The translations under genes and the position numbers were made by a program. A stretch of DNA of 23,944 nt from the IMG/VR virus record IMGVR_UViG_3300033571_021661, positions 1 to 23,944 of that record. The stretch is one strand, 5' to 3'. The stretch is from a virus. Shown piece by piece: positions 6,778-14,365 of the stretch. The notes under the pieces are model-generated. The model did no database searches and was not told where the DNA came from. It saw only the letters and a list, made by a program, of their open reading frames with translations. The first letter of the stretch is position 1. Each line of letters begins with the position of its first letter.

Positions 6778-7248
6778 ATGCTATTTGAAAACATACTCGA
6801 TTCGACAGATTTAAAATTATTGCAACAGGCAATTATTTACGAAACGTCTAATTTTCCCTGTCTAATGGTACCACGATATCAAACTTATCCCACAATGCAT
6901 CGAAAGTATAAATTCTATCCTTTTTGGAAAACTCTAGAAAATAAAGTTTTGAAATCTGCAGAGCAGTTATATGGTAAAGAATTTATTGTTCACTCTTGTT
7001 GGTTTAATTTATGTAAGTCTGACAGCAATTTTGAGTGGCACACTCATCAGGGGTTTGATTCTACCTGCGTGTTTTATGCTGAGAATTGCGAAAATAACGG
7101 AACCATAATTCGCACTGAAAACGGAGTTGTACAAACTCCTGCCAAGGATAACAGTTTAATTTTTATGGATATTGGAGTAGAGCATACAGTTCCTCCTTGG
7201 CAGGGGGAAGATCGTCTATCAGTTGCTTTTCAATTGGTTTTCAAATAG
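6778..7248 (+). CDS. Small HxH-type 2OG-Fe(II) oxygenase-like protein, plus strand
   Basis: 156 residues, the only plus-strand gene in the island. EWHTHQGFDST gives a candidate pair H88-x-H90, LIFMDIGVEHTV the distal H136, and EDRLSVAFQL the Arg (R146) that holds 2-oxoglutarate. The order and spacing match its HxH neighbours, which end in R-I-S-x-x-F-N, but the usual SGV.Y strand after HxH is replaced by STCVFYAEN. At 156 residues it is 40-70 shorter than they are, mainly at the N-terminus. The ATG lacks a clear Shine-Dalgarno sequence. Its last 19 bases overlap the convergent halogenase gene. The class is probable; the unusual orientation suggests separate acquisition or an inversion. Confidence 0.65.
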   Translation: MLFENILDSTDLKLLQQAIIYETSNFPCLMVPRYQTYPTMHRKYKFYPFWKTLENKVLKSAEQLYGKEFIVHSCWFNLCKSDSNFEWHTHQGFDSTCVFYAENCENNGTIIRTENGVVQTPAKDNSLIFMDIGVEHTVPPWQGEDRLSVAFQLVFK

Positions 7249-8825
7249 GCCGATAAATCATCTATTGAAATTTGATTGTATAGATTTAAATTCGCAAGTT
7301 CTTTTTTGTAAAAATCGTTGTTAGACACAGACATTGAAAGAAATATTTCATCTTGCTTTCTTCTAATTTCATAATGAGCTTCTGCCATCTTATCAAGATT
7401 GAATTGTTGCAATTCATCCGCAGCAATTTTAGGATCTAATAATTTCATCCCAATTAGTATCTGCATCCAGAGTGTGTTACCTAAATCATAAAAATTATCA
7501 TTTAATCTGCCTTTATAATCTGTGGTACGAGGCATCCGTGTTTTCCACACAGCAAGTTTACTTTTTAATTCTTCGCTTCTTCTTTTCTCAGATGAAGCTT
7601 CTATCCAAAATTCTGTATCTTTTCTCGGAGTTATATAATGCATTACTATGAAATCTTTAATATCGTCCCATATACTAGTCATAGATTTATTGTATCTGTC
7701 TTGCATGTCAATGTTATTGAAATCCATCGTATGTGTAAAATATTGTTCTATAAAATGATTTATTTGAAGCATAGTCATGTGAATTGATGTTGCCTCTAAA
7801 GGTTCAACAAACGCACTGGCTAATCCTGAAGACAATACATTTTTAATCCAAAATTTTTCTAATCTACCTGCTTCAAATTTTATATCGTTTTGAGGATTTA
7901 TTTTAAATCCTAGATCTTTTTCAATTTCTTCTTGAGCTTTTTCTGGGGTTGTAAAATTATCATTATACACATAACCACATCCTTTTCTGTGCTGTAAAGG
8001 TATATCCCACATCCATCCATATTTTTTAGCAATAACATGTGTGTAATTATTAATTATAGTGTCTTCGGTATTAGCTACATGAAACGGCATGGCCCGGTTG
8101 ACCATTAGTTCGTTATTATAGCTAACGAATTTATTTTCAAATTCTTTCTGAATCAAAACTCGAAATGTGCCGGAACAATCTATAAAAAGATCCCCTTCTA
8201 TGCGTTTTCCAGATTTAGTAATAATACATTTAACGATCCCGTCGTTAAATTTTTCTGTTCCTACGATTGTGTCGTCTATATAGCTACAATCAGGATGAGA
8301 TAACACAGCTTTTTTTAAATATTGACCTACTTTATAAGTATCTAAGTGATATGCTACATGATGATATCTTAAATCAATTCTTTGCCCGTTATTGATTAAA
8401 AAAGGCATTCGATTGTTTAGCATAAACTGAGATTGATGCGCTTGATATTTTAAATTATTTGCCACATGAAATATTCTAAAATAATCATAGGTATATGAAG
8501 GATATCCTGTGTCGTTGCGATACTCGTCACCTAGCGGTGATGTAAATGATTCTCCGATTGTATGCCAGTCAGTATGTTTGATTCCTATTTTATAAGTCGA
8601 TCCTGTCTTTTCTAAAAAATCTTTTTCGTCAATGCAAATTTTTCCTTGCAAATTTATTAATCCGTTAAATCGACCGGTTGTGCTTTCTCCTACTCCGATA
8701 ATAGGTATTTCTTCTGCAGACACAACCTCAATTTTAACATCTACTGTTTTTTGTAAAAAATTTAGTGCAGTTGCCCAGCCGGCTGTGCCTCCGCCTACAA
8801 TAACTATTTTTTTTATTTGTTTCAT
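7230..8825 (-). CDS. Flavin-dependent tryptophan-halogenase-type enzyme
   Basis: 531 residues, full length for the family. GGGTAGW (residues 11-17) is the FAD-binding loop and GVGEST (44-49) the second flavin-contact motif. W271-x-W273-x-I-P is the W.W.IP signature of flavin-dependent halogenases. K79 in STYKIGIKH falls at the number of the catalytic lysine of PrnA and RebH, and E344 in EPLEAT fits the catalytic glutamate. Such enzymes use FADH2, O2 and chloride or bromide to make HOX, which the lysine relays to an electron-rich ring; a reductase must supply FADH2, and none is present here. The ATG overlaps the preceding stop as ATGA. The substrate could be tryptophan, a peptide or another aromatic. 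The enzyme class is firm. Confidence 0.92.
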   Translation of the reverse strand: MKQIKKIVIVGGGTAGWATALNFLQKTVDVKIEVVSAEEIPIIGVGESTTGRFNGLINLQGKICIDEKDFLEKTGSTYKIGIKHTDWHTIGESFTSPLGDEYRNDTGYPSYTYDYFRIFHVANNLKYQAHQSQFMLNNRMPFLINNGQRIDLRYHHVAYHLDTYKVGQYLKKAVLSHPDCSYIDDTIVGTEKFNDGIVKCIITKSGKRIEGDLFIDCSGTFRVLIQKEFENKFVSYNNELMVNRAMPFHVANTEDTIINNYTHVIAKKYGWMWDIPLQHRKGCGYVYNDNFTTPEKAQEEIEKDLGFKINPQNDIKFEAGRLEKFWIKNVLSSGLASAFVEPLEATSIHMTMLQINHFIEQYFTHTMDFNNIDMQDRYNKSMTSIWDDIKDFIVMHYITPRKDTEFWIEASSEKRRSEELKSKLAVWKTRMPRTTDYKGRLNDNFYDLGNTLWMQILIGMKLLDPKIAADELQQFNLDKMAEAHYEIRRKQDEIFLSMSVSNNDFYKKELANLNLYNQISIDDLSAYLKTN

Positions 8826-9499
8826 TTTTGTTCTTTCTTTATATTTAGATCTGCCATTGAAACATTATGCATTTTTGGATCATTCAAATTTAAATAGTCA
8901 GATCCCAGTAACGTTCCAATGTTTCCTTCAATCCATGTATTGAAAGAAAGACTAATCCTATCATGCTTACACACATTTTTTTTAACTGCATGATCAATGT
9001 AAGACGGAAATAGTATTAGGTGTTTTTTTTGAACTCGAGTTTCAAATCTAGTTGAGTTATACTCGTTAATTTCTGAAGGATAAAGTTTTAACGGAGTATA
9101 CATCATATTTTTTTCACTAAAAAATTCTATGGGAGCGGGTTCGTCAGTCATATAGAACACTCCGCTTATTATACTGTTTACATGAAAATGGCGAAAATGA
9201 TCGGTATTGTTGGGATTTTTATTCAACCAAGAAATAGTAGGAAAAATATTATTTTCAATACACATTACATTTTTCTTAAAATTATCTAAGTGTTCTTGAA
9301 TAAAGACTTTAATCCGTGATAATTCTGGAAAATTTAAAATATTAACAGAATCCGATCCTTTATTTTTATTCACAAAATGATCTGAGCATTGATAAAGATC
9401 AGGACGATGTATGAATTCGAGTTCTTCATTAGAAAACTCTTCTTCAAATTTTGCTATGTACAGCGGTGCCGGAAAGAGATTAGAAATTTGATAATTCAT
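8822..9499 (-). CDS. 2OG-Fe(II) oxygenase, HxH type (TIGR02466-like)
   Basis: 225 residues. HFRHFHVNSIISGVFYM contains the H-x-H (H104, H106) followed by the SGVFY strand typical of TIGR02466/2OG-FeII_Oxy_5 proteins. LFPSYIDHAV supplies the distal H170, and HDRISLSFNTW supplies R181, the likely 2-oxoglutarate ligand. The start of the protein (SNLFPAPLYIAKF) matches the family's N-terminal FP.P....E pattern. The family has no established substrate that I know of. A lysine-rich tail of about 35 residues beyond the core is not shared with its paralogues. It starts 1 base after the preceding gene's stop and overlaps the halogenase start by 4 bases, so the two are probably translated together. Confidence 0.83.
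   Translation of the reverse strand: MNYQISNLFPAPLYIAKFEEEFSNEELEFIHRPDLYQCSDHFVNKNKGSDSVNILNFPELSRIKVFIQEHLDNFKKNVMCIENNIFPTISWLNKNPNNTDHFRHFHVNSIISGVFYMTDEPAPIEFFSEKNMMYTPLKLYPSEINEYNSTRFETRVQKKHLILFPSYIDHAVKKNVCKHDRISLSFNTWIEGNIGTLLGSDYLNLNDPKMHNVSMADLNIKKEQK
8842..8849 (-). promoter_or_regulatory. Possible late promoter upstream of the halogenase
   Basis: The minus strand reads TCTAAATA, 7 of 8 to TATAAATA. It ends 16 bases before the halogenase ATG, inside the 3' end of the preceding oxygenase gene. Spacing would allow a leader of about ten bases. The same octamer recurs at 11790-11797 in a position too close to an ATG to work, so chance occurrence is a real alternative. Confidence 0.25.
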
Positions 9500-9500
9500 A

Positions 9501-10007
9501 TTATATTTTTTTAAACAAATAATTTATCACATATCGTATTCCTAAAAAATGTGAAGTAGTTGGTCTAGAGCAATGATGTATATTTGAATCAAAGACTACT
9601 GCTCGTTGAGGTATTGGAAGAATTGATTTTATAATTTCGTATTGTTCCGGGTTGAAAAAAATAGTTTCTCCTCCCCAATTAATATGCCATTGTTCGTGTG
9701 GATATAAAATTACACTAAAATCCCCGCCAGTATCTTGATGAATGTCTCCATGCGATCCTGTTTGATGTGCTATAGCCCAACATCGAACTAGTTTATAATT
9801 ACCATCGGGCAATAACTTCTGTATTTTTGAAATTAAATCTAAAAATAATTCAACATTATTTAAATCAGCTCGAAAAAATATACGCTGGCTTCCGACGTTG
9901 CCGGTTGATGTGTGTGTTCCGGAAAATATAGGCCCGTTGAGATATGTTAAAATCTTAGATTGTTCGTCATCGGATAAAAAATTATCGTAGATATTAATAA
10001 TAGACAA
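9501..10007 (-). CDS. 2OG-Fe(II) oxygenase, HxD type (SM-20/PHD-like)
   Basis: 168 residues, compact. HGDIHQDTGGDFSVILY gives the iron pair H90-x-D92. INWGGETIFF (109-118) is the WGGET strand seen in SM-20/prolyl-hydroxylase-domain proteins, RAVVFDSNIHHCSRP carries the distal His (H144 or H145), and R158 (GIRYVINYLF) is the 2-oxoglutarate ligand. It opens with IYDNFLS, as many P4H-like proteins do. The start codon is TTG at 10007, preceded by GGAG with 8-base spacing; no in-frame ATG lies nearby, and the TTG sits 1 base from the upstream stop codon. In cells this type hydroxylates prolines in regulatory or ribosomal proteins; the phage target is unknown. Confidence 0.85.
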   Translation of the reverse strand: MSIINIYDNFLSDDEQSKILTYLNGPIFSGTHTSTGNVGSQRIFFRADLNNVELFLDLISKIQKLLPDGNYKLVRCWAIAHQTGSHGDIHQDTGGDFSVILYPHEQWHINWGGETIFFNPEQYEIIKSILPIPQRAVVFDSNIHHCSRPTTSHFLGIRYVINYLFKKI

Positions 10008-10008
10008 G

Positions 10009-10578
10009 TTACCAACTCCAAGATACGAATGAATATCGAGTTCCTGCGGTCACTGAATTTACTCGATGTGGAAACATAAAATTTGAAGGAAATATTAATA
10101 AGCTACCGGCAGACATCGGAATCACTTCGCCGTCCCACATTATAAATTCGCCGCCTTCAAAATCGTCATTAAGTAATCCTACCATAGATAATATCGGAAC
10201 TCCTTGCCTGTTTCCGTCAAATAAACTATGGATATGATCACAATGCAGTTTCATATCGGTATTTTCAGAATATCGATTAAAACGAATAGGAGTGTATCCG
10301 TTCCATTTATTCCACCAATTAAATTCTGCGAAATCATTTAGAATATATCGTTCCAATGCAAACCAAAGTCTTTCGTTTATAATATTTCGAATCGGTATAT
10401 CACTATAGCTTACACTTAATTCGTTTTCTGTTGAATTTAATTCTTTAGTTTGAGAATTATAAAATTGATGATCTTTCCATTGTGCTCGTGCGATTAAATC
10501 ACTTACTGCAAAGTTACACATTGGAGGGTCTAAAAACCCATCGTACAATTTAACATATTGTCGTAGATCGTAATCCAT
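10009..10578 (-). CDS. 2OG-Fe(II) oxygenase, HxD type
   Basis: 189 residues. MKLHCDHIHS supplies H112-x-D114, LLNDDFEGGEFIMWDG (135-150) is the GGEF strand, SLLIFPSNFMFPHRV gives the distal H171, and GTRYSFVSW gives R181 for 2-oxoglutarate. Between iron pair and GGEF lies GNRQGVPILSMV, an insertion that may form a substrate loop. GGGA precedes the ATG. This architecture, P4Hc-like with a GNRQG loop, is one I associate with T4-like marine phages. It is preceded after 11 bases by an HxH oxygenase and followed after 1 base by the TTG-started gene. The catalytic class is confident; the target is not identifiable. Confidence 0.86.
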   Translation of the reverse strand: MDYDLRQYVKLYDGFLDPPMCNFAVSDLIARAQWKDHQFYNSQTKELNSTENELSVSYSDIPIRNIINERLWFALERYILNDFAEFNWWNKWNGYTPIRFNRYSENTDMKLHCDHIHSLFDGNRQGVPILSMVGLLNDDFEGGEFIMWDGEVIPMSAGSLLIFPSNFMFPHRVNSVTAGTRYSFVSWSW

Positions 10579-10589
10579 TGCTGTCCCAA

Positions 10590-11189
10590 TTAAATTTGTA
10601 AATTTGTCAAACCGCTGACATCGCCGATATCACCAGATACGAATGTGTTAAATGCTAAACTTATTCTAGTTCCGACACTTTTAGTTGTAGTAACCATATG
10701 TGTTAACGACGAGGGAAAAATAATTAGATCGTTCGTTTTAACTGAAAATTGCCAACTATCAGAATTAAACACATTATGTTCTCTCGGAGAAATTTGAATT
10801 TGTCTATAATCTCTATTAAAAAAGAATATCGAGTCGACGTTTTCTTCGGCTTCGATATAAAAAACTCCCGATAGCAGAGAATTAGGGTGGTCGTGACGAT
10901 GATGATACTCTCCAGGTTCTGTAAAATTAATCCATGACTGGGTAATCTCTAGTTTACAATTTGTTTTGGGCTTGTAGACATTTTCAAAATATGTATCTAG
11001 CGATGACTGAATAAAATCACGGATTTTTACTAGTTCTTGACAATTTAAAACACTTACATTAGAAGTCATGGTGTTTCCCATACTTCGACGTGTCGGTTGA
11101 TTTTTTACAAACGCACTTTCTGAGGATGATAACGATTGGTCATACTCAAAAAAAGCCACAGGAGATGGAAACAGTGTATGTAATAACAT
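10590..11189 (-). CDS. 2OG-Fe(II) oxygenase, HxH type (TIGR02466-like)
   Basis: 199 residues. GEYHHRHDHPNSLLSGVFYI is a textbook form of the family's central motif, with H99-x-H101 and the SGVFY strand. DLIIFPSSLTHMV supplies the distal H164, and GTRISLAFNTF supplies R175. The N-terminal HTLFPSPVAFFEY and the C-terminal FVSGDIGD stretch resemble the protein at 8822-9499, so the two are probably paralogues. Its ATG overlaps the previous gene's stop by one base and is preceded by an AT-rich stretch without a good ribosome site, which points to translational coupling. Enzymatic activity is likely; no substrate is known for the family. Confidence 0.85.
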   Translation of the reverse strand: MLLHTLFPSPVAFFEYDQSLSSSESAFVKNQPTRRSMGNTMTSNVSVLNCQELVKIRDFIQSSLDTYFENVYKPKTNCKLEITQSWINFTEPGEYHHRHDHPNSLLSGVFYIEAEENVDSIFFFNRDYRQIQISPREHNVFNSDSWQFSVKTNDLIIFPSSLTHMVTTTKSVGTRISLAFNTFVSGDIGDVSGLTNLQI

Positions 11190-11788
11190 TAAGAAAAATT
11201 AAAAGATATTGAAATTCTATCTTCTGTTGATAGATTCGCACCTACACTGTGTTTTAACCATCCTGGAAAAATTACCAAGGTTCCTTGAACAGCTTCAAAC
11301 ACAGCCCAACCGTCAGTGAAAAAACTTTTTTGATTAGGATTGGTAAAATGTTCTCCACCGTCGCTGCGCATGAATTCTATAGATCCTGAATTTTCAGGCT
11401 TTTTAATATAGTATGTTCCTGATAAAATTGCACCAGGATGCACATGCAATTGATTATAATTGTATGATCCGTTTATATTGGCCCATAAATTAGTTAGCGT
11501 TAAGTTTTGTAAACTTAGTTCTTTGGCTACTGAATCGACTACATTTAGTATTTGATTTAACAGTTCTTTCAAATCTTCGTGATCTAGATTTAAATCTTTA
11601 CTTTGCCAGCCGCCTTTATTGCTGTATGTTCTGCCTTCTTGGTCTTGTTCTTTGACAGAGTAGATAAACTTTTCTAATTTGTCGTTATCAATAGAAAGTT
11701 CAGAGGTCGAAATAACTGTTGGAAAAATTATTCGATTATTAATTTTAGTATCCGGTACTGGATTGTTTTGAGGTGGTATATGCATCAT
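11189..11788 (-). CDS. 2OG-Fe(II) oxygenase, HxH type (TIGR02466-like)
   Basis: 199 residues. NQLHVHPGAILSGTYYI gives H115-x-H117 with the SGTYY strand, LVIFPGWLKHSV the distal H180, and EDRISISFNFS R191 at the very C-terminus, so the protein ends just after the last core strand. A mid-protein segment (RTYSNKGGWQSKDL) resembles the 'S.GGWQS' substrate region of cellular TIGR02466 proteins. Two ATG codons occur in a row at 11788 and 11785; AGGA lies 11 to 14 bases upstream, and either could be used. The leader also contains TCTAAATA, too close to the ATG to be a promoter. It sits 30 bases after the JmjC-like gene. Confidence 0.85.
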   Translation of the reverse strand: MMHIPPQNNPVPDTKINNRIIFPTVISTSELSIDNDKLEKFIYSVKEQDQEGRTYSNKGGWQSKDLNLDHEDLKELLNQILNVVDSVAKELSLQNLTLTNLWANINGSYNYNQLHVHPGAILSGTYYIKKPENSGSIEFMRSDGGEHFTNPNQKSFFTDGWAVFEAVQGTLVIFPGWLKHSVGANLSTEDRISISFNFS

Positions 11789-11818
11789 ATATTTAGATAT
11801 TCCTATGTAGTAAATTGT

Positions 11819-12547
11819 TTAAATCTGATTAATTGTATAGTGGTTCCGGTCAATACTATACTCCGTCGGTTCGTTAAATTTTGGCCAACAAGGTATACTG
11901 ATTGACAATCGTTTAGTTTCGGGCATCGCTACATGATAAGTTCTAGCAGGAATATATAATAGATCTCCTGGATGCAAATCAACTGTTAGTGCCGGGACAA
12001 ATTTTTGAATTTCTTCATCAGTTGGTCGATAGCCGGAAGCAACTAGAGTAGATGCTCTGTTTTCAAACACAGTCCACGATGTTACTCCTTCTATTTGTAA
12101 TATAAAATTTGAAGGTATGTCTTCATGAACTTTGAAAGATTTTGATCCAGATAATCCACAATACACATGCATTGCAGCATCAGTATAAAATAAAGTCTCG
12201 ATAAGTTTTAATAGTTCGTTAGTGGCTGTGTTGTAAAACCCATAATTATTAATGATCAGCGTATGACCTAGATCTAGCTGTTCAAATAAAAATTTTTTAT
12301 CTTGAACTAGTTTGTTAAAAACCCATGCTTTTTTGTATTCTGGAATTTTTATTTTATCGTTGGTGTTTGAATCTATGATATCAAAATTATATAACACTGG
12401 ATTATTCAGACATTCTTCAACAGTATTCCAAGTAAGAAATTCTTCCGGAGCTGTTATTAATTTTTCAAAAACAAAAGGCTTGTCTGTTGTTAAAAGATGA
12501 GAATCTTTAAAAAGTTTCTGTCTAATATTGTTGTAATTATTTGACAT
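11819..12547 (-). CDS. JmjC-type (cupin_4/ribosomal-oxygenase-like) 2OG oxygenase
   Basis: 242 residues, the longest oxygenase here. The pattern fits JmjC hydroxylases of the bacterial YcfD/RoxA group: FKVHEDIPSNFILQIEGVTSW (split at residues 138-158) carries H141-x-D143 followed by the Q.EG..W strand, and VDLHPGDLLYIPARTYHVA (189-207) carries the distal H205. R213 near the end (KRLSISI) may contact 2-oxoglutarate. YcfD-type enzymes hydroxylate an arginine in ribosomal protein L16, which raises the idea of a ribosome-directed role, but the C-terminal winged-helix and dimerisation parts of those enzymes are missing here. The ATG overlaps the upstream stop by one base. The class is well supported; the target is inference. 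Confidence 0.82.
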   Translation of the reverse strand: MSNNYNNIRQKLFKDSHLLTTDKPFVFEKLITAPEEFLTWNTVEECLNNPVLYNFDIIDSNTNDKIKIPEYKKAWVFNKLVQDKKFLFEQLDLGHTLIINNYGFYNTATNELLKLIETLFYTDAAMHVYCGLSGSKSFKVHEDIPSNFILQIEGVTSWTVFENRASTLVASGYRPTDEEIQKFVPALTVDLHPGDLLYIPARTYHVAMPETKRLSISIPCWPKFNEPTEYSIDRNHYTINQI

Positions 12548-13167
12548 TATATTTTTGACTTCTCTGTATCAAATAAAATATTTCCAGACATAGATATTCG
12601 AGTGTCGTCTACTGTATAAAACGGATATACACAGTGCGATAGAGATGCCGGAAACATCATTATTTTTCCTTCAAAACTTTTATCAATCTTAATTATTTCT
12701 GAAAAAGAATTTCCAGTTATTGTCGAATAGTTAAATTGAAAACACGATGCATACATGCCGTCTTTAGTTTCTTCTTCAACATCATACGGAATTTTAAACC
12801 ATGCACTATAACTTAAAATTCCGTCGTGTGTATGAATAGGAATAAATTCTCCGCGTTTTTGTATATTAAACCAAGGATTTCCGGCTGTAAAAGAAACACT
12901 GTGTGATAGAGATTTATATGTTAATAAGTGATCTTGATATATATTAAGATATATGTCTTTTAATTTCATAATGTATTCTATAAATTCTGGCTGATGTGTT
13001 TGTTTCATAAAAAAATGTTTGGCAACACCGGCACCCGATAATCCAGAAGTCATTACTGTGTTATTTTTTTCTAAAGATGATGCTTCAGATTTTAGTTTAA
13101 GATAAAGATCTGTTGGGATTTCATCAATAATCACTCCAGAGTTACTTAAAATTAATTCTTTTATCAT
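12547..13167 (-). CDS. 2OG-Fe(II) oxygenase-like, HxH type, phage family
   Basis: 206 residues. WFNIQKRGEFIPIHTHDGILSY (residues 99-120) holds H112-x-H114 and D115, KIMMFPASLSHCVYP the distal H178, and DDTRISMSGNI the likely 2-oxoglutarate Arg, R190. The run H-T-H-D makes the iron pair ambiguous: H112-x-H114, or H112 with D115. It differs from the TIGR02466 set by a longer stretch between the iron pair and the distal His (FKIPYDVEEETKDG...), which may be a substrate lid. It starts 11 bases after the preceding stop and overlaps the JmjC gene by one base. The ribosome site is poor. Assignment to the superfamily is likely. Confidence 0.78.
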   Translation of the reverse strand: MIKELILSNSGVIIDEIPTDLYLKLKSEASSLEKNNTVMTSGLSGAGVAKHFFMKQTHQPEFIEYIMKLKDIYLNIYQDHLLTYKSLSHSVSFTAGNPWFNIQKRGEFIPIHTHDGILSYSAWFKIPYDVEEETKDGMYASCFQFNYSTITGNSFSEIIKIDKSFEGKIMMFPASLSHCVYPFYTVDDTRISMSGNILFDTEKSKI

Positions 13168-13178
13168 TTATTTTTTCT

Positions 13179-13748
13179 TTATAAATTAGTTGGTAATGCA
13201 CCAAACTGCAAAGCAAGGCTATATCGATATTGAGTAGCCATCATTGTTGGCGTCATAATCATATGAGGTATAGTTCCGTCAAATACAACCATCCTTCCAG
13301 GTTTATAGATACAGGTATACACAGCTTCGTCTAAATTATCGTCCATAAACAATGTATGCCCGCCCCATTCTAATTTCCATGTTATGCTAGCATAGTACAG
13401 TACCGTAACTCCAGCAGCGTCGCAATGAATAAAATTTCTTTCGCTAGGTGGAGAAAAATTTACTCTTATTAATTTTAGTTGACGGTTCTGTAAATCATAT
13501 CTATCGGTTATCTCTTTGAATAACGGAGTACTAGAAAATTCCATTTTGTCTATATCTGCTGGTGAAAATACAGAATAGATTTGTTGTATTTGATCGTGTT
13601 GTTCCTGACCCGATCCGTCGTTTCCTCCGATTTTATATATTGAATTTTTTATATAATTAAAAAATTTATATCGATCATTGAATGAAAAATAATCATCGTA
13701 CACATCTAATACTCTATTGTTGGGCAGAGAAATTTTTGTCATTGTCAT
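13179..13748 (-). CDS. 2OG-Fe(II) oxygenase, HxD type (SM-20/PHD-like)
   Basis: 189 residues. RNFIHCDAAGVTVLYY gives H108-x-D110, LEWGGHTLFMDD the WGG.T strand (residues 128-132), GRMVVFDGTIPHMIM the distal H162, and QYRYSLALQF R175. The order and the WGG.T strand match the protein at 9501-10007, so these two are probably related by duplication. In the WGGET motif Glu is replaced by His here. ATGA overlap with the preceding gene fixes the junction; a second in-frame ATG lies two codons in (MTMTK). AGGG lies about 10 bases upstream. Cellular relatives hydroxylate protein prolines. Confidence 0.84.
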   Translation of the reverse strand: MTMTKISLPNNRVLDVYDDYFSFNDRYKFFNYIKNSIYKIGGNDGSGQEQHDQIQQIYSVFSPADIDKMEFSSTPLFKEITDRYDLQNRQLKLIRVNFSPPSERNFIHCDAAGVTVLYYASITWKLEWGGHTLFMDDNLDEAVYTCIYKPGRMVVFDGTIPHMIMTPTMMATQYRYSLALQFGALPTNL

Positions 13749-14365
13749 TTGATGGTTACCCTGTTAATTGCGTCTTCTGTGCCGAAACCGCCTTTCACAA
13801 AAGAATTAAATCCAATAATTCTACGATTTTCGTTAGATAAATTTTCTCTCGCTCGATGCCTTAACCAACTTGGAAAAATTACAATAGTTCCTTGATTGGG
13901 TTTAATAGCCCAATTAGAACTGTTGAAGATATTCCATTCTGTAATGTCATATTCAAAATTAAAATCTTTAGACATCGGGCGAGAATAATAATGAAATTCT
14001 AAATCTCCATCTGGAACGTCTACATAATATACTCCTGAAAATATCGAGTTTGGATGCATATGGCTATGGTGAGATGAATTTTTTGGATTTCTTGTGGCCC
14101 AGGAATCTGTTATATAAAAATCTTGTTTTATTTTTAGAACTTCTTTGGTGTATATTTCTAACTCTTTTTGAAGATCCGATTTTAAATTGTTAAATGCTGT
14201 TTCTTCGAGAATAGTTTTATTTTTTGAAATATAATTATCATAAGGCAACTTAACTTCGTCTAAATTTTCTAAAAAATTTCTTTCGTCTGATGTTAGTGTT
14301 CTAGACAGATCTTTAACAAAGATTGGTATTCCGGCTAGTGGTATAACTTCAAATCTATTGCTCAT
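13745..14365 (-). CDS. 2OG-Fe(II) oxygenase, HxH type (TIGR02466-like)
   Basis: 206 residues from the ATG at 14365, chosen because GAGGA lies 7 bases upstream. An upstream in-frame ATG at 14401 would add 12 residues inside the preceding gene and has no such site. HHSHMHPNSIFSGVYYV gives H102-x-H104 and the SGVYY strand, TIVIFPSWLRHRA the distal H170, and ENRRIIGFNSF R181/R182. The N-terminus (VIPLAGIPIFVKDL) is the family's usual opening. It overlaps the end of the upstream gene by 11 bases and the start of the next by 4, so the three genes are tightly coupled. The family is firm; the substrate is unknown. Confidence 0.86.
   Translation of the reverse strand: MSNRFEVIPLAGIPIFVKDLSRTLTSDERNFLENLDEVKLPYDNYISKNKTILEETAFNNLKSDLQKELEIYTKEVLKIKQDFYITDSWATRNPKNSSHHSHMHPNSIFSGVYYVDVPDGDLEFHYYSRPMSKDFNFEYDITEWNIFNSSNWAIKPNQGTIVIFPSWLRHRARENLSNENRRIIGFNSFVKGGFGTEDAINRVTIK

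Noticed and set aside
11790-11797. TCTAAATA late-promoter-like octamer
   Set aside because: It ends next to the ATG, so transcription would begin in or after the start codon.
13176-13183. TATAAAGA late-promoter-like octamer
   Set aside because: Only 8 bases from the ATG; no room for a leader with a ribosome site.
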